Assembly (NCBI RefSeq): GCF_014199915.1 | Contig: NZ_JACHOO010000007.1 | Coordinates: 1-64,000, forward strand | Length of the DNA: 64,000 nucleotides | Direction of reading: 5' to 3' | From: Prosthecomicrobium pneumaticum | GTDB lineage: Bacteria > Pseudomonadota > Alphaproteobacteria > Rhizobiales > Kaistiaceae | Shown here: positions 52,074 through 64,000 of the stretch, in pieces | Numbering within the stretch: the first letter of the stretch is position 1 | How the letters are laid out: the number at the start of each line of letters is the position of its first letter | Position numbers and translations under genes: made by a program | Notes under the pieces: generated by a model | The model's input: the letters and a program-made list of their open reading frames with translations, nothing else | What the model was told of the DNA's origin: nothing | The model's database searches: none

Positions 52074-53276
52074 TCAGTCTGCCGCGGCGAGCAGCGCCAT
52101 GCCCTCGCCCCGCCAATGTCCCCAGCAATTGACGAGGATACGCTCGGGCGCATCCCCCGTCTCGCCTTCGAAAGCGGTCGGATCGTCGCTGCCGTAAAAG
52201 GCCCCGCGCGACAGGGCGAGGGCCGCGAGCGCGACGAGCACCGGGAAGGTCGCGTCATAACCGGCGCCGACGAGGCTCGTCAGCGCGCGGACCGGGCCGA
52301 CGAGGCCCTCTTCGCGCAGGCCCGCGAGGAAGTCGCGCTCCTCGCCGGTGATCGGCGCGGCACCGGTGGCGCCGGAGACGACCGCGACCGGCCGGTCGCC
52401 GAGGAGCGGCTTCAGCGTCTCGATGGCGCGGCGGCCGTTCTCCGTCGCCTCGCCCGGCGCGCGCCGGCAGCGGTCGGAGAGCACCGAGAGCAGCCGCGCA
52501 TAGGGCTTCGCCCCGCGCGCCTTCGCGTGGTCCGGCGATTCGAGCACCAGGAAGCCGCTCATCGAGCCGGTGACGAGCCCGCCGCCCTCCCCTTCGCGGG
52601 TCCAGACGGGGACGTGCGCGCCCTTCCAGAGGTGGCCGCCGAGCGCGAGGTTGAGGAGCACGTCGATCCGCTCGGCATTATAGGCCGCGCCGACCAGGAA
52701 CACCTCGCCCTGCCCGCTCGCGATCCGCCGCGTCGCGATCTCGATCGCCGAGACGCCGGCGAGCTCCTCGCCCATGAAGGTGCGCGACGACCCGGTCACC
52801 TTGTGGACGATCGAGATGTTGCCGGCGAGAAGGTTGGAGAGCTGGGCGAGGAAGAGCGTCGGGCGGAGGTCGTTGGAGAGCCGCTCGTTGAGAAAGGAAT
52901 CGGGATCGGCCGCGGTCTCGAGCCCGGCGAGGATCTGGCTGTCGACCTCGACGTCGCGCTCGCCGCCGCCGGCCGCGACGATCATGTCCATCCGCGACAG
53001 CAGTTCGGCATTGCCGGTGATGCCGGCATCGGCGAGCGCGAGGCCGGCCGCATAGGTGCCGAGCCGCTGCCAGGGCTCCATCTGGCGCTGGTCGGCCTTG
53101 CGCGGGATCTGCTTGTCGAGTTCGAGCCGGACGACCGGATGCACCGGATAGGGCGCGAAGCGCGCCTCTTCGACGACCGGCTGCGGCGCGGTCGCCGAAA
53201 GCGCCTCGAAATGCGCGTCGAGCCCCTCGCCGAGCGAGGAGACGAGGCCGATGCCGGTGATCCAGACCTCGGTCAT
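52074..53276 (-). CDS. Ketosynthase homologue lacking catalytic residues (FabF2-XL type)
   Basis: Thiolase-fold protein of 400 residues, related to FabF but without a recognisable active site. The region that should hold the nucleophile reads KVTGSSRTFMGEELAG, with no Cys. Only two Cys occur in the whole protein (SDRCRRA and VNCWGHW). The two histidine motifs are replaced by VVSGATGAAPITGEE and LTSLVGAGYDATFP. It resembles the chain-length-factor subunit of polyketide ketosynthase pairs. It overlaps fabZ by 4 bases and sits 12 bases before the active ketosynthase, so a heterodimer is likely by inference. Confidence 0.82.
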   Translation of the reverse strand: MTEVWITGIGLVSSLGEGLDAHFEALSATAPQPVVEEARFAPYPVHPVVRLELDKQIPRKADQRQMEPWQRLGTYAAGLALADAGITGNAELLSRMDMIVAAGGGERDVEVDSQILAGLETAADPDSFLNERLSNDLRPTLFLAQLSNLLAGNISIVHKVTGSSRTFMGEELAGVSAIEIATRRIASGQGEVFLVGAAYNAERIDVLLNLALGGHLWKGAHVPVWTREGEGGGLVTGSMSGFLVLESPDHAKARGAKPYARLLSVLSDRCRRAPGEATENGRRAIETLKPLLGDRPVAVVSGATGAAPITGEERDFLAGLREEGLVGPVRALTSLVGAGYDATFPVLVALAALALSRGAFYGSDDPTAFEGETGDAPERILVNCWGHWRGEGMALLAAAD

Positions 53277-53749
53277 GGCGCGAGCTCCGCCTCGATCCCG
53301 GCGCCGAGACCGATGGTGCGGGCGCGCGCGAGCATCGCCTGACGCAGGTCCTCGGCCGGGAAATCCATGATCCGCAGCATCACCTCGGCATCGGCGACAC
53401 GGCCGTCCTGGTCGATGCGCGTCTCGAACACGGCATAGCCCGAGCCGTCGTGGACGAGCTTGGCGCGGATGTCCATCACCGTGTCCGGCACGACGAAGCG
53501 GCGGAATTTCGCCTTCGACGAACCGGCGAAGAACGGCATCTGCACGAGGCCGTTGCGGGCGAGCGCGAGATAGCCGGCGGCCTGTGCCATGGTCTCGAGC
53601 AGCAGCACGCCCGGCATGATCGGATGGCCGGGGAAATGCCCCTCGAAGATCGGGCTCACCGCCGGAACGTCCGCCTGGGCGTGGATCGTCCCCGCGTCGC
53701 GGTCGAGCGCCACGACACGGTCGATCATCTCGAAATATTCGAGCCGCAT
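53273..53749 (-). CDS. 3-hydroxyacyl-ACP dehydratase (FabZ-XL type)
   Basis: Hotdog-fold dehydratase of the very-long-chain acyl pathway. The 158-residue product has the FabZ motif GHFPGHPIMPGVLLLETMAQ with its catalytic His and Glu. It differs from ordinary FabZ in a longer C-terminal tail. It starts 21 bases after acpXL and overlaps the next ketosynthase by 4 bases. Confidence 0.92.
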   Translation of the reverse strand: MRLEYFEMIDRVVALDRDAGTIHAQADVPAVSPIFEGHFPGHPIMPGVLLLETMAQAAGYLALARNGLVQMPFFAGSSKAKFRRFVVPDTVMDIRAKLVHDGSGYAVFETRIDQDGRVADAEVMLRIMDFPAEDLRQAMLARARTIGLGAGIEAELAP

Positions 53750-53770
53750 GGGATCCCCGTCGCCCCGCCG

Positions 53771-54064
53771 TCAGGCGCCGGCGTTCTTCTTGGCGACGAG
53801 TTCGTCGATTCGGGCGCAGAGGTTCTTCAGGACGAAATAATCGTCGACGGAGGCCTTGCCCTCGTTGACCTCCTGCGTCCAGCGCTCGAACGGGATCTTG
53901 ATCCCGAACTTCTTGTCGAGCGCGAAGACGATGTCGAGAAAGTCGAGGCTGTCGATGCCCAGATCGTCGATCGAATGGGATTCCGGCGTGATCTTCTCAC
54001 GCGGAATCTCGCTCGTCTCGGCGATCACATTGGCAACGATCTCGAAGGTCGATTGCGCGGTCAT
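53771..54064 (-). CDS. acpXL: Acyl carrier protein AcpXL
   Basis: Specialised ACP that carries the C28 hydroxy acyl chain to lipid A in Hyphomicrobiales. The 97-residue product is longer than housekeeping ACP and has the phosphopantetheine Ser in [15 protein letters not shown], then [16 protein letters not shown], typical of AcpXL. It heads the fabZ–fabF–fabF run. Confidence 0.95.
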   Translation of the reverse strand: MTAQSTFEIVANVIAETSEIPREKITPESHSIDDLGIDSLDFLDIVFALDKKFGIKIPFERWTQEVNEGKASVDDYFVLKNLCARIDELVAKKNAGA

Positions 54065-54193
54065 GACGTCTCTGTCGGTCCCTTCCTGCCGCGGCTCTGC
54101 CTCGGCAAACCGCGAATTCTTCCCCGTTCGTGCGGCTCTGATAGCGCGTGTCTGCGCAAATCTCCAGTCCGCCCGGTTACCCGGCGCAAAGCT

Positions 54194-55081
54194 CTACTTG
54201 CGGATCGGCACCACGTCCACTGCCACGTCGAGCGAATGGCCGCCCGCCGTGACGATGACACCGTCCGCCGGCGCCGCGTCGGCATAGTCCCGTCCGATCG
54301 CGAGCACCAGATGGTCCTCGCCCGCCGCGACGCCATTGGTCGGATCGAGGCCGATCCAGCCGGCTTCGCGGCCGCACCACAGCGCCACCCAGGCATGGGT
54401 GGCGTCCGCGCCCTCGAGCCGCGGCCGGCCCGGCGGCGGCTCGGTGCGCAGGAAGCCGCTGACATAGATCGCCGGCAGGCCGAGCGCCCGCAAGCCCGAA
54501 ATCATGACGTGCGCGAAATCCTGGCAGACGCCGGCCCGCTGCTCGAAGGACACGATCGGCCGCGTCGTCACGTCGGTGGCGGCCGGATCATAGGTGAAGT
54601 CGCGCTTGATCCGCTTGGTCAGATCGAGCCCGGCCTCGAGCACCGGCCGGCCGGGCGTGAAGCTCTCCGCGACATAATCGGCGATCGCCGGTTCGAGCGG
54701 CACGGCCCGGCTCGCCCAGAGGTAATGCGCCGGCGAGCGTGGGCCGAGCGAGGTCTCGGCGACCGCGGCGCGGCGGATCACCTCCCAGGCCGGCGTCAGC
54801 CCCGGCACGGGGGGCGGCCGCGGCTCGACCGCGATGCGCGCCCGCATTTCGAGCGTCAGCCGGTCGTGCGGGAAGGCGATGGCGATCGCCGTGATCCGGT
54901 TGCCGAAGAAATCGGCCTCGTCGCGCCGTTCGGTCGGCTGCGGCTCGATCGTCAGCTCGGCGGCGATCACCCGCTGGCCGGGCCGGTCGACGGGCAGCTG
55001 GTGCAGCACCTGGCGGGCGAACAGCACACCCCCCTCATAGCGATAGCGGCTGACGAGGCGCACATCGTAGAGCATCGGCAT
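54194..55081 (-). CDS. Transglutaminase-like protein (BTLCP type)
   Basis: Predicted papain-fold peptidase or transamidase. The 295-residue protein has an N-terminal beta domain (YDVRLVSRYRYEG) and a transglutaminase core with Cys in GVCQDFAHVMISG, His in ATHAWVALW and Asp in GLDPTNG. No signal peptide is seen. It is the last gene of a three-gene minus-strand run, 12 bases after the ATP-grasp/alpha-E fusion. The substrate is unknown. Confidence 0.9.
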   Translation of the reverse strand: MPMLYDVRLVSRYRYEGGVLFARQVLHQLPVDRPGQRVIAAELTIEPQPTERRDEADFFGNRITAIAIAFPHDRLTLEMRARIAVEPRPPPVPGLTPAWEVIRRAAVAETSLGPRSPAHYLWASRAVPLEPAIADYVAESFTPGRPVLEAGLDLTKRIKRDFTYDPAATDVTTRPIVSFEQRAGVCQDFAHVMISGLRALGLPAIYVSGFLRTEPPPGRPRLEGADATHAWVALWCGREAGWIGLDPTNGVAAGEDHLVLAIGRDYADAAPADGVIVTAGGHSLDVAVDVVPIRK

Positions 55082-55093
55082 CCGTCGGCGGGC

Positions 55094-57598
55094 TCACACC
55101 GTCTCGTCGCCGAGCGGCGGCGCGGGGCGGCGATGGGTGAAATAGACGAGCGCGATCTCGTCGGAGATCTGCATCAGCCGGCGTTCATAGGAGAGCATCG
55201 CGGCGGCGTCGAGGCGGGCCGCGTCGGCGGTCGCGAGTTCGGCCGAGAGCAGCGTCGCGATCCGGTCGGCGCCGGCCGGCATGCCGTTCGGCGCGTGCCC
55301 CGGCAGGTTCTCGAGCGAGGCGCGGATCCGCTCGGCCTGAAAGGCGAGCGAGCGCGGATTGCCCGGATCGAGGAGCACGAGATCGGTCACCGGCACGGCG
55401 GCCGGGGCGATCTCGTAGCGGATGCGGTAGACGATCTGGCTGTCGGCGAGCTCGAGCAGCGCCTCGAGCCGCCCGCCGCGCGCCTCCGGCCCGCCGAGGA
55501 AGCGGGTCGCGGTGGCGACCGCGATGCCGCGCTCGATCCGCCGTCCGAGATCGAGGAAGCGCCAGCCATTGTGGCGCACCATGTTCTCCTGCACGAGGCC
55601 GGAGAAGGCGGCGACGAGGCGCAGCGAATTCTCGATCCGCTCGATGATCTCGACCTCGGTCGTGGCGCGCAGCGGCCGCGCCGCCTGCGCCTCGAGATCG
55701 GCGATCACCCGCCAGGCATCCGGCGACAGCCGGTCGCGGATCACCGAGGCCGCCCGCCGCGCCCAGGTGGCGAGCGCCGGCACGCCGCCGAAATCGCCGC
55801 CCCGCGACAGGATGGCGCGGACCGCCCTGTCCGGCGCCGCACGGATCGCCTCCCGTTCGGGATCGTCCTCGCGCGCCGGCCAGAGCATGTCCATCAGCGG
55901 CCGGATCGCCCGGCGCTCGTTCTCCTCGTCGGCGATCCGCGCCGCGATCGCGCGGGCGAGCCTGAGCGTCGTCTCGGTCCGCTCGACATAGCGGCCGAGC
56001 CAGAAGAGGTTCTCCGCCGCCCGGCTCGGCAGATTGGCCGTCAGCCGGCGCAGGGCCACCTCGTCCGGGGAGGGAATGAGCGTCGTCTCGGCGACCGGCT
56101 TGTCCGACAGCACCCAGACATCGGCCGACGCGCCGCCCTGCTGCAGCGTCACGGCGCGCGCGTCCTCCCGCTCGGAGATGCGGCAGAAGCCGCCCGGCAT
56201 CACCTTCCAGCCGCTCTCGGTGCGGGCGACATAGAGCCGCAGGATGCAGGGCCGCGGCACCAGCCGGCCGTCGTGCCAGACCGGCGTCGTCGACAGCCGC
56301 ACCACCTCCTGGCCGACGAAATCGGTGCCGCGCGTGCCGATCGCCGCGACGAGCTTCGCCCGCGCCGCCTCGCCGAGATCGGCGCCGAGCACCGGCCCGC
56401 GGTCGAGCACGCCCGCCACCCGCGCACCGAGCGCCGGGGCGATCACCATGCGGTCGAGATTCTCGATCACATGGTCGCGTTCGAGCGTCTGGCCGCACCA
56501 CCAGGTGGCGACGTTCGGCAGGATCAGGTCGCGCCCGAGAATGCGGCGGGCGAGCGCCGGCAGGAAGCCGAGCAGCGCCTTCGACTCGACGAGGCCGGAA
56601 CCGAGCGCATTGGCGATCGCCACCTGGCGGTTCCGCACCGCACGGGCGAGTCCCGGCACGCCGAGCTTCGAGGAAGGGTTCAGTTCGAGCGGGTCGGCGA
56701 AATCCGAATCGAGCCGGCGCAGGATGACGTCGATCGGCCGGAGCCCCGAAATGGTGCGCAGATAGACCGCGTCGTCGCGCACCGTCAGATCGTCGCCCTC
56801 GACGAGCACGAAGCCGAGATAGCGGGCGAGATAGGCGTGCTCGAAATAGGTCTCGTTGAGCGGTCCGGGGGTGAGCAGCGCGACGCGCGTGTCGTGCCGG
56901 TTGAGCGCGTTGAGGCCGCCGCGGAAGGCCTGGAAGAAGCCCGCCAGCCGCTCGACATGGAAGCCGCGATAGATTTCGGGGAGCGCGCGCGACAGGGCCA
57001 GCCGGTTCTCGAGCGCATAGCCCGCGCCCGACGGCGCCTGCGCGCGGTCGGAGATCACCCACCAGCGGCCGTCCGGCCCGCGGCCGACATCGGCGGCATA
57101 GATGCGCAGATGGTGGCCGCCGATCGGCTTCGCGCCGACGAGCGGCCGCAGATATTCCTCCGACCCGGCGATCACCGCGGCGGGCAGCGCACCCGTCGCC
57201 GGCAGCTTCCCCTCGCCATAGGCGTCGGCGAGGATCGCGTCCATCAGCTCGGCCCGCTGCACGAGCCCGGCCTCGAGGTGGCGCCACTCCTCCGGCCCGA
57301 TCAGCACCGGCACGTGCGACAGCGGCCAGGGCCGCTCGGCGCCGCCCTCCCCGTCATAGGCGCGGAACACCACGCCCGAATCGCGCAGATGCCGGTCGGC
57401 GGTCTGGAAGCGGCGCGCCACCTCGTCGACGCCGAGCCCGGCGAGCGTCTCGACGAACCGGCCCCAATGCGGCCGCACCGTGCCCGACAGGTCGATCAGC
57501 TCGTCGGCCGCCCCGGCGAGCGGCCGGTACCCCGCGATCAGCGCGGCGGCGCGCTCCCCCCGCGCCCGCCGCTTCGCCGCACTCTCCCCCCGTGCCAT
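55094..57598 (-). CDS. Circularly permuted type 2 ATP-grasp – alpha-E fusion protein
   Basis: The 834-residue protein joins two families that are often separate genes. Residues 1 to about 480 are a circularly permuted ATP-grasp (DUF404/DUF407), a predicted carboxylate-amine ligase (DVGRGPDGRWWVISDRAQAP, NALGSGLVESKALLGFLP). From about 500 to the end is the helical alpha-E (DUF403) domain (RAAENLFWLGRYVERTETTL). Relatives are predicted to ligate amino acids or make peptide tags, always near transglutaminase-like genes as here. It starts 9 bases after the DUF2126 gene and ends 12 bases before the smaller transglutaminase gene. Confidence 0.9.
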   Translation of the reverse strand: MARGESAAKRRARGERAAALIAGYRPLAGAADELIDLSGTVRPHWGRFVETLAGLGVDEVARRFQTADRHLRDSGVVFRAYDGEGGAERPWPLSHVPVLIGPEEWRHLEAGLVQRAELMDAILADAYGEGKLPATGALPAAVIAGSEEYLRPLVGAKPIGGHHLRIYAADVGRGPDGRWWVISDRAQAPSGAGYALENRLALSRALPEIYRGFHVERLAGFFQAFRGGLNALNRHDTRVALLTPGPLNETYFEHAYLARYLGFVLVEGDDLTVRDDAVYLRTISGLRPIDVILRRLDSDFADPLELNPSSKLGVPGLARAVRNRQVAIANALGSGLVESKALLGFLPALARRILGRDLILPNVATWWCGQTLERDHVIENLDRMVIAPALGARVAGVLDRGPVLGADLGEAARAKLVAAIGTRGTDFVGQEVVRLSTTPVWHDGRLVPRPCILRLYVARTESGWKVMPGGFCRISEREDARAVTLQQGGASADVWVLSDKPVAETTLIPSPDEVALRRLTANLPSRAAENLFWLGRYVERTETTLRLARAIAARIADEENERRAIRPLMDMLWPAREDDPEREAIRAAPDRAVRAILSRGGDFGGVPALATWARRAASVIRDRLSPDAWRVIADLEAQAARPLRATTEVEIIERIENSLRLVAAFSGLVQENMVRHNGWRFLDLGRRIERGIAVATATRFLGGPEARGGRLEALLELADSQIVYRIRYEIAPAAVPVTDLVLLDPGNPRSLAFQAERIRASLENLPGHAPNGMPAGADRIATLLSAELATADAARLDAAAMLSYERRLMQISDEIALVYFTHRRPAPPLGDETV

Positions 57599-57607
57599 CG
57601 CCCCGCC

Positions 57608-60931
<3,324 letters not shown>

Positions 60932-61079
60932 GCGCGAACGGAACCCCCGAAAGACCTCGCCGCCCCGGCGTCGCCGCCGGGCGCGAGGCACGTGCCAAGA
61001 TGGAACGGCGCGCCCGCCGCACGCAACATCCGCGCCAGCGCGCCGCCGGCGGGATCGCGCGGCAGGACGGCCCGGCGGC

Positions 61080-62054
61080 TCATGCCTTTGCCACCGTCGA
61101 GCGGAATTTCGCGGCGAGATAGGCGCCGGAGCCGACCGGCGCATATTTGGGCAGCGCGCCGGAGGCGAGGCAGGTCTCGATGCAGGCGATCTCCGCATCC
61201 CAGTTCGGCTGGTGGAAGAAGGCGATCGACTGGCGCCGCGTCGCGCCGGTGGCGCTCTTCGGCGGAACGGCGACGCGGTGCAGCGTCGATCGCCAGGCGT
61301 CGTTCGTCCAGCGCTGCATCAGGTCGCCGATATTGATGACGAAGGTGTCGGCCACCGCCGGCACGGCGTGCCAAGCGCCGTCGCTGCCGAGCACTTCGAG
61401 CCCGCCCGGTGCGTCCTCCTGCATCAGGATGGTGAGCGAGCCGTAATCGGAGTGCTCGCCGGCGCGCAACTGCCCGGGTGCCGGCTCCTCGGCGAGGTCG
61501 GGATAGTTGAGGAGCCGCAGCGCGCTCGCCTCGGCGTCGACGAAACGCTCGAAATGCTCGTCCGGCAGGCCGAGCCCGCGAGCGAAGAAACGCATGATGC
61601 GGCGGGCGAGCGCCGACATCTCGCGGTAATAGGCGCGCACCGCGCGGCGGAAATCGTCGCCGCCGAGCGGCCAGGGATTGGCGGAGAAGACGAAGGCCTC
61701 GGCGTCGTCGGCCGGCCGGTGGTCGAGCCGGCGGAACTCGGACGGGCCGAAGGAGAAGGTCTCCTTCAGATCGGCCGGCCGCGCCGCGCCGAGCGAGGCG
61801 GCGAGCGTCTCGCCCTTGACCGGGCTGTAGCCATAGGGATAGCCCGGATAGGGCATCGCCGCGGTCATCTTCTCGGCGAGCGGCCGGTCGAAGAAGGCGC
61901 GCGTCGCCGCCCATCCCGCAGCGATCGTGTCGGCGTCCGCGCCGTGCCCGGTGACGAGGAGGAAGCCCGTGTGTCGACAGGCCCGGTCGATCGCCCGCGC
62001 GACATGGTCGACGCCGCGCTGGTCGGCGAGATCGATGAGCGGCACGGCGGTCAT
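61080..62054 (-). CDS. Isopenicillin N synthase-family 2OG-Fe(II) dioxygenase
   Basis: Non-heme iron oxygenase of the DIOX_N/2OG-FeII family, 324 residues. Iron ligands are His and Asp in [12 protein letters not shown] and the distal His in STLHRV, and 2-oxoglutarate should bind the Arg/Ser of RQSIAFF. Such proteins act on small molecules; no pathway partner is visible. It lies upstream of, and on the same strand as, the DUF2126 cluster, 148 bases away, so it may or may not belong to it. Confidence 0.88.
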   Translation of the reverse strand: MTAVPLIDLADQRGVDHVARAIDRACRHTGFLLVTGHGADADTIAAGWAATRAFFDRPLAEKMTAAMPYPGYPYGYSPVKGETLAASLGAARPADLKETFSFGPSEFRRLDHRPADDAEAFVFSANPWPLGGDDFRRAVRAYYREMSALARRIMRFFARGLGLPDEHFERFVDAEASALRLLNYPDLAEEPAPGQLRAGEHSDYGSLTILMQEDAPGGLEVLGSDGAWHAVPAVADTFVINIGDLMQRWTNDAWRSTLHRVAVPPKSATGATRRQSIAFFHQPNWDAEIACIETCLASGALPKYAPVGSGAYLAAKFRSTVAKA

Positions 62055-62164
62055 GGCATCCTCTGCGCAAGTGACGCCGGGACAAGTGACCCGGGGAAAA
62101 GAGACCCGGCCCCGAGAGACCCGGTCGCGCCGGAGCCTAGGGGCCGGCTGCCTGTTTGGGAAGC

Positions 62165-63211
62165 ATGCACGTGAATGACGCAGCAGAACCGGCCGTAGCG
62201 CCGGACTTCCTCCGCCGGCACGCCGACCTGACGCCGGCTTCGGCGCCCCGCGGACCGCGAATCGCCCTCCTCGATCTGGTGCGCGGCGGCGCCCTCGTCG
62301 CCATGGCGATCTATCACGGCGCCTGGGACCTTTCGTTCTTCCGCCTCGTCGCGATCGACGTCAACGAAGGCGGCTGGCGGATCTTCGCCCGGCTGATCGC
62401 CGGCACCTTCCTCCTCCTCTCCGGCGCGGCGCTCGCCCTCGCGACGCGGAACGGCCTGCGCTGGCGGCCCTATCTGCGGCGCACCGGCATGATCGCGCTC
62501 GCTGCCGTCCTCGTCACGGCGGCGACCTATTTCGTGATGGGGGAAGGCTTCGTCTTCTTCGGCATCCTGCACGAGATCGCGCTCGCGAGCCTCCTCGCCA
62601 TCCCCTTCCTCGCCGCGCCGCTTTCCCTTGTCGGGCTCGCCGCGGCGGTCGTCTTCGCCCTCCCCTTCTTCTGGCGGCATGCGGTCTTCTCGGCCCCGCC
62701 GCTCTGGTGGGTCGGCCTCGCGCCGACGCCACCGCCCTCCTTCGACTATGTGCCGGTCTTCCCCTGGTTCGGCCTCGTGCTCGCCGGCCTCCTCTTCGGC
62801 CGGCTGATGATCGCGGGCGGTCTCGACCGCCGCCTCGCCGCGGTCGGCCTCCCCCGCCCATTCCGCCCCCTCGCCTTCGCCGGCCGGCACTCGCTGATCG
62901 TCTATCTCGTCCACCAGCCGATCCTCATCGGCCTCGCTTTCGTCACCGCGACCGTGATCCTGCCCAATCACGGCGTGACCGAGTTCCGCAGCCAGTGCGA
63001 GGCGGCGTGCGGCGCGAACGGCCAGCCGGACAGCGTCTGCCGGCCCTATTGCGCCTGCATCGTCGACGGGCTGCGCGAGGCCGGCGAGCTCGGTCCGGCG
63101 GTCGCCGGCATGCTGACCCCGACCGGACAGGACCGGCTCCAGACCGTCATCGGCGTCTGCCGGACCGAAGTGCTCGGCCCGCCCGTCGAGCGCGAAGTGC
63201 CGCCACCCTAG
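62165..63211 (+). CDS. DUF1624 (heparan-alpha-glucosaminide acetyltransferase-like) membrane protein
   Basis: Predicted multi-spanning membrane acyltransferase relative, 348 residues from the ATG at 62165. It begins with the family signature LLDLVRGGALVAMAIYHGAWDL, with the conserved Asp, Arg and His, and has about seven membrane helices up to residue 280. The last 70 residues form an unusual tail with cysteines in RSQCEAACG and VCRPYCACIVDG, likely disulfide-bonded in the periplasm. Substrate unknown. It is divergent from the dioxygenase gene. Confidence 0.85.
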   Translation: MHVNDAAEPAVAPDFLRRHADLTPASAPRGPRIALLDLVRGGALVAMAIYHGAWDLSFFRLVAIDVNEGGWRIFARLIAGTFLLLSGAALALATRNGLRWRPYLRRTGMIALAAVLVTAATYFVMGEGFVFFGILHEIALASLLAIPFLAAPLSLVGLAAAVVFALPFFWRHAVFSAPPLWWVGLAPTPPPSFDYVPVFPWFGLVLAGLLFGRLMIAGGLDRRLAAVGLPRPFRPLAFAGRHSLIVYLVHQPILIGLAFVTATVILPNHGVTEFRSQCEAACGANGQPDSVCRPYCACIVDGLREAGELGPAVAGMLTPTGQDRLQTVIGVCRTEVLGPPVEREVPPP

Positions 63212-63293
63212 GCGCCCGTCGGGCCCGGAAGACGGGGATGACGCTGCATCCGGTTATCGATAAAGAGCAGGGATCGAAGAGGGAGAAACCGCG

Positions 63294-64000
63294 ATGCGCG
63301 CGATCATCTGCGAAGAGCCGGGCCGGCTCGCCGCCATCGAGCGGGACCGGCCGGAGCGCCCGGCGGGCTGGGTGTCGGTCGACATCCGCCATGTCGGCGT
63401 CTGCGGCACCGACTTCCACATCTTCGCCGGCAAGCACCCCTACCTCGCCTATCCGCGCGTCATGGGCCACGAACTGTCCGGCACGGTGGCCGAGCCCTCC
63501 GAGGACGGCCGCTTCGCCGCCGGCGACGCGGTGATCGTCAACCCCTATCTCGCCTGCGGCAGTTGCATCGCCTGCCGCAAGGGCAAGCCGAACTGCTGCG
63601 TCGCGATCAAGGTGCTCGGTGTCCACACCGATGGCGGCATGTGCGAGCGGATCGTCGTGCCGGCCCAGAACCTCTATCCGGCCGAGGGCCTGTCGCTGCG
63701 CGATGCGGCGATGGTCGAGTTCCTGGCGATCGGTGCCCATGCCGTCCGCCGGTCCGAGGCGAAGCCGGGCGACCGGGCGCTCGTCGTCGGCGCCGGCCCG
63801 ATCGGCCTCGGCACCGCCCTCTTCGCCCGCCTCGCCGGAGCCGAGGTCACCATGATGGACACCTCCGAGGAGCGCCTCGACAAGGCGGCCGGCACGTTCG
63901 GCTTCGCCGACCCGATCCGCGCCGGCGCCGACGCGATCGAGGCGGCGCGGCGGGCGACCGGCGGCGACTTCTACGACCTCGTCTTCGACGCCACCGGCAA
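63294..64000 (+). CDS. Zinc-binding alcohol dehydrogenase (partial, cut by window end)
   Basis: Medium-chain dehydrogenase/reductase. The 235 residues present start MRAIICEEPGR with GGGAGAAA upstream. They include the catalytic-zinc region GVCGTDFHIFAGKHPY and GHELSG, a structural-zinc loop CGSCIACRKGKPNCC, and the NAD-binding VVGAGPIGLGTALFARLAG. The MDTSEERLDKA strand suggests NAD preference. It resembles sorbitol/threonine-type dehydrogenases. The C-terminus lies beyond base 64000. Confidence 0.88.
   Translation, partial: MRAIICEEPGRLAAIERDRPERPAGWVSVDIRHVGVCGTDFHIFAGKHPYLAYPRVMGHELSGTVAEPSEDGRFAAGDAVIVNPYLACGSCIACRKGKPNCCVAIKVLGVHTDGGMCERIVVPAQNLYPAEGLSLRDAAMVEFLAIGAHAVRRSEAKPGDRALVVGAGPIGLGTALFARLAGAEVTMMDTSEERLDKAAGTFGFADPIRAGADAIEAARRATGGDFYDLVFDATG

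Noticed and set aside
63294-64000. This alcohol dehydrogenase as the missing dehydrogenase of the acpXL cluster
   Set aside because: It is about 9 kb away, on the other strand, with unrelated neighbours; nothing in the sequence links them.

Overview
This window is high-GC DNA from an alphaproteobacterium of the order Hyphomicrobiales (Rhizobiales). Four features point there: the acpXL–fabZ–fabF–fabF cluster for the very-long-chain acyl group of rhizobial lipid A, an NDUFA12-type complex I accessory subunit, a B12-dependent NrdJ ribonucleotide reductase, and the amiC–mrcA–prfB and dgt–argS–SPOR–nagZ–scpA–scpB gene orders. Nearly all genes are chromosomal housekeeping. I see no phage, no transposase gene, no CRISPR array and no rRNA operon.

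Layout. 1–435: CCCTCTCCCGC-type palindromic repeats. 436–8625: gluconokinase, then a minus-strand operon for dGTP hydrolysis, arginyl-tRNA synthetase, a SPOR membrane protein, muropeptide recycling and condensin subunits, then erpA. 8622–12338: a Phd/VapC toxin–antitoxin pair with its operator, a GT10 (fucosyltransferase-like) gene coupled to AMP nucleosidase, and an OsmC protein. 12474–20304: xthA, a GFA protein, a giant AsmA-like protein, a one-cysteine peroxiredoxin, an M23 peptidase and prfB with an intact programmed +1 frameshift. 20819–28965: PBP1a, AmiC, RNase E and the NDUFA12-like subunit.

28966–37010 is the most unusual part. nrdJ is bracketed by two tandem arrays (periods about 352 and 315 bp) built from small perfect palindromes called P1 and P2 here. 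P2 is an inverted P1 with compensated stem changes. Each P1…P2 pair encloses a cargo: one of two imperfect hairpin elements or, once, a complete GIY-YIG endonuclease gene. The nrdJ leader carries two 31-bp-phased NrdR-like boxes and a long hairpin.

37011–49715: a phasin with a TGC/GCA-rich operator inside its promoter, a D-Ala-D-Ala carboxypeptidase with SPOR domain, a J-domain protein, panC, small membrane and DUF proteins, YdcF, a diguanylate cyclase, a DegT aminotransferase with a sugar oxidoreductase that seems to lack a standard start codon, MgtE, tRNA-Leu(GAG) and a ketose 3-epimerase. 49994–64000: lipB, the acpXL cluster (one of its two ketosynthases has lost its catalytic residues), a transglutaminase/ATP-grasp/alpha-E cluster, a 2OG-Fe(II) oxygenase, a DUF1624 acyltransferase-like membrane protein and a zinc alcohol dehydrogenase cut by the window end.

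Two themes recur: cell-envelope construction (NagZ, AmiC, PBP1a, DD-carboxypeptidase, M23, two SPOR proteins, AsmA-like, YdcF, acpXL cluster) and dNTP/nucleotide supply (dGTPase, NrdJ, AMP nucleosidase).
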